DNA of 64,000 nucleotides, from NCBI RefSeq assembly GCF_028204155.1, contig NZ_JAQLOI010000001.1:558001-622000 (forward strand), written 5' to 3'. Shown here one piece after another: positions 62,935-64,000 of this stretch. Each line of letters begins with the position of its first letter. Positions within the stretch are counted from its first letter, which is position 1. Made by a program: the position numbers and the translations under genes. The DNA is from Vibrio algarum (GTDB taxonomy: Bacteria; Pseudomonadota; Gammaproteobacteria; Enterobacterales; Vibrionaceae). The notes under the pieces are model-generated. The model was given only the letters and a program-made list of their open reading frames with translations, was not told where the DNA came from and searched no databases.

Positions 62935-64000
62935 ATGCAAGGATGGATTGTTGTTCCCGTTACTCTCACCTATCTCGGGATTCTGTTTTTAATCGCTTGG
63001 TACGGTGACAGGCAGACTAAATGGTTGTCCCGTTGGCGTCCGTGGATTTATAGCCTATCTATTGCCGTTTATTGCACATCTTGGACATTTTACGGAACCG
63101 TAGGGCAAGCCAGTAATAATCCGTGGTCATTTCTTCCTATTTATGTTGCTCCTATTTTGGTGTTTGTATTTGGTTGGCGAGTACTAGCGCGACTAATATT
63201 AATAGCAAAAAGAGAGCACATCACATCAATAGCTGATTTTATAGCGGCAAGATACGGAAAATCACAAGGTTTGGCCGTGACGGTTACCTTAATTGCAGTG
63301 GTAGGAATATTACCTTATATCGCTTTGCAATTAAGAGGGATTACGATGGGTCTAGATATTATAGCGCCGGATCTCACCTCTCAATTGGGGTATGAGGATG
63401 GGCATGTATCTTGGTTTGTTGTTGGAGCCTTGGCTGTTTTTACTATTTTATTCGGTACTCGCCATATCGATAATACAGAGCATCATCGCGGTATGATGAT
63501 GGCCGTTGCCTTTGAATCGATAGTAAAACTAGCCGCTTTTTTAGTGGTGGGACTATTTATATTTTATCTCGCATTGAGTAGCCCTGAGATAGAGTTGATC
63601 GATATAGCAATTGAAACCTATGAATCTCCGAATATTCCTGGGTTAGTTATACATACGCTATTAACCATGGCCGCTATCGTCTGTTTGCCTAGACAGTTTC
63701 ACACCATGGTTGTGGAAAATGAGCGAGCACAAGATCTCCATGTTGCAAGAAGGGTATTTCCGACCTATTTGGTTTTAATCGGTTTATTTGTATTACCGAT
63801 TTCTTGGGTTGGGCAAAGCCTTCTAGCCGGAAGCCCGGCCGATGCTTATGTGATCAGCCTGCCACTTTCTGTGGGTGCAAAGGACATCGCACTTTTGGCA
63901 TTCTTAGGCGGAACATCAGCGGCGAGTGGAATGGTAATCGTGTCTACTATTGCCCTTGCTATCATGATGTCTAATGATTTGGTCTTTCCGCTGTTGCTCC
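62935..64000 (+). CDS. crbS: CrbS-type sodium:solute symporter / histidine kinase (3' part beyond window)
   Basis: Open from the ATG at 62935 to the window edge (355 codons), with AAGGAAAGG 4 bp upstream. It starts MQGWIVVPVTLTYLGILFLI. At least seven hydrophobic segments are visible, with the sodium:solute symporter pattern: YCTSWTFYGTVGQASNNPW, ITSIADFIAARYGKSQG and TRHIDNTEHHRGMMMAVAFE. This N-terminal architecture is that of CbrA/CrbS sensor kinases, whose PAS and kinase domains would lie beyond 64000. In Vibrio cholerae, CrbS with CrbR activates acs. The acs gene in this window fits that role, but the kinase part is not seen. Confidence 0.82.
   Translation, partial: MQGWIVVPVTLTYLGILFLIAWYGDRQTKWLSRWRPWIYSLSIAVYCTSWTFYGTVGQASNNPWSFLPIYVAPILVFVFGWRVLARLILIAKREHITSIADFIAARYGKSQGLAVTVTLIAVVGILPYIALQLRGITMGLDIIAPDLTSQLGYEDGHVSWFVVGALAVFTILFGTRHIDNTEHHRGMMMAVAFESIVKLAAFLVVGLFIFYLALSSPEIELIDIAIETYESPNIPGLVIHTLLTMAAIVCLPRQFHTMVVENERAQDLHVARRVFPTYLVLIGLFVLPISWVGQSLLAGSPADAYVISLPLSVGAKDIALLAFLGGTSAASGMVIVSTIALAIMMSNDLVFPLLL

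Noticed and set aside
62820..63008. 62-codon plus-strand frame between the MFS gene and crbS
   Set aside because: It spans the MFS terminator and the crbS ribosome site and has no protein-like features.

Overview
This window is a chromosomal segment from a gammaproteobacterium of the Vibrionaceae (Vibrio or a close genus). The rRNA sequences, the gene order and the protein sequences all look Vibrio-like. Gene order from the second rRNA operon through murB-birA-coaA, four tRNAs, tufB, secE-nusG, rplKAJL, rpoBC, rsd/nudC, hemE, yjaG, hupA, a DUF1481 lipoprotein and purDH closely follows the classical enterobacterial rpoBC region. The window is mostly housekeeping DNA. Accessory material sits mainly at 12.7-12.9 kb, 35.2-38 kb and 43.1-46.5 kb.

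Layout. 1-382 is the start of a membrane-anchored RRM protein, cut by the window edge. 0.55-12.5 kb holds two complete rRNA operons in direct tandem, almost identical except for the spacer tRNAs (Ile-Ala in the first, Glu-Lys-Val in the second). They are followed by tRNA-Asp and a decayed tandem copy of it. 13-18 kb: pssA (frameshifted), a GNAT gene, murB, birA, coaA. 18.2-19.9 kb: Thr-Tyr-Gly-Thr tRNAs and tufB behind a stringent-type promoter. 20.1-32.2 kb: secE, nusG, rplK, rplA, rplJ, rplL, rpoB, rpoC. 32.3-42.4 kb: rsd diverging from nudC, a candidate small RNA, hemE, a frameshifted 2-hydroxyacid dehydrogenase, yjaG, a frameshifted CNNM/CorC-type membrane protein, hupA, a DUF1481 lipoprotein, purD and purH. 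42.6-46.5 kb: zntR, a two-gene operon for an outer-membrane barrel and an RCC1-repeat lipoprotein, then an integrase remnant joined to an IS3-family remnant. 46.6-56.5 kb: fis-dusB, prmA, greB, ompR, envZ, recG, accC-accB and aroQ. 56.8-64 kb: acs, a DEDD exonuclease, a cNMP/CBS/DUF294 protein, an HcaT-like MFS transporter and the start of a CrbS-type symporter/sensor kinase, a typical acetate-metabolism neighbourhood.

Functionally, the window carries much of the growth-rate machinery: rRNA, tRNA, EF-Tu, ribosomal proteins, RNA polymerase core, NusG, GreB, Fis, HU and the anti-sigma factor Rsd. Several promoters here (rrn, tRNA-tufB, dusB-fis) have the GC-rich discriminator expected of stringent control. 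BirA would biotinylate AccB, which is encoded in the same window.

Five genes are broken by single-base losses, almost all in homopolymers, and one of them (DUF294) is hit twice. pssA, the CNNM gene and recG each have A7 where A8 restores the frame. The pattern looks more like consensus errors than real decay, but three of the sites also match the -1 slippery-heptamer pattern. The best novel leads are a candidate small RNA on the minus strand between nudC and hemE, a structured leader upstream of the MFS gene, and the RCC1-lipoprotein/barrel operon with a palindromic operator. No CRISPR array, intact prophage or complete mobile element is visible.
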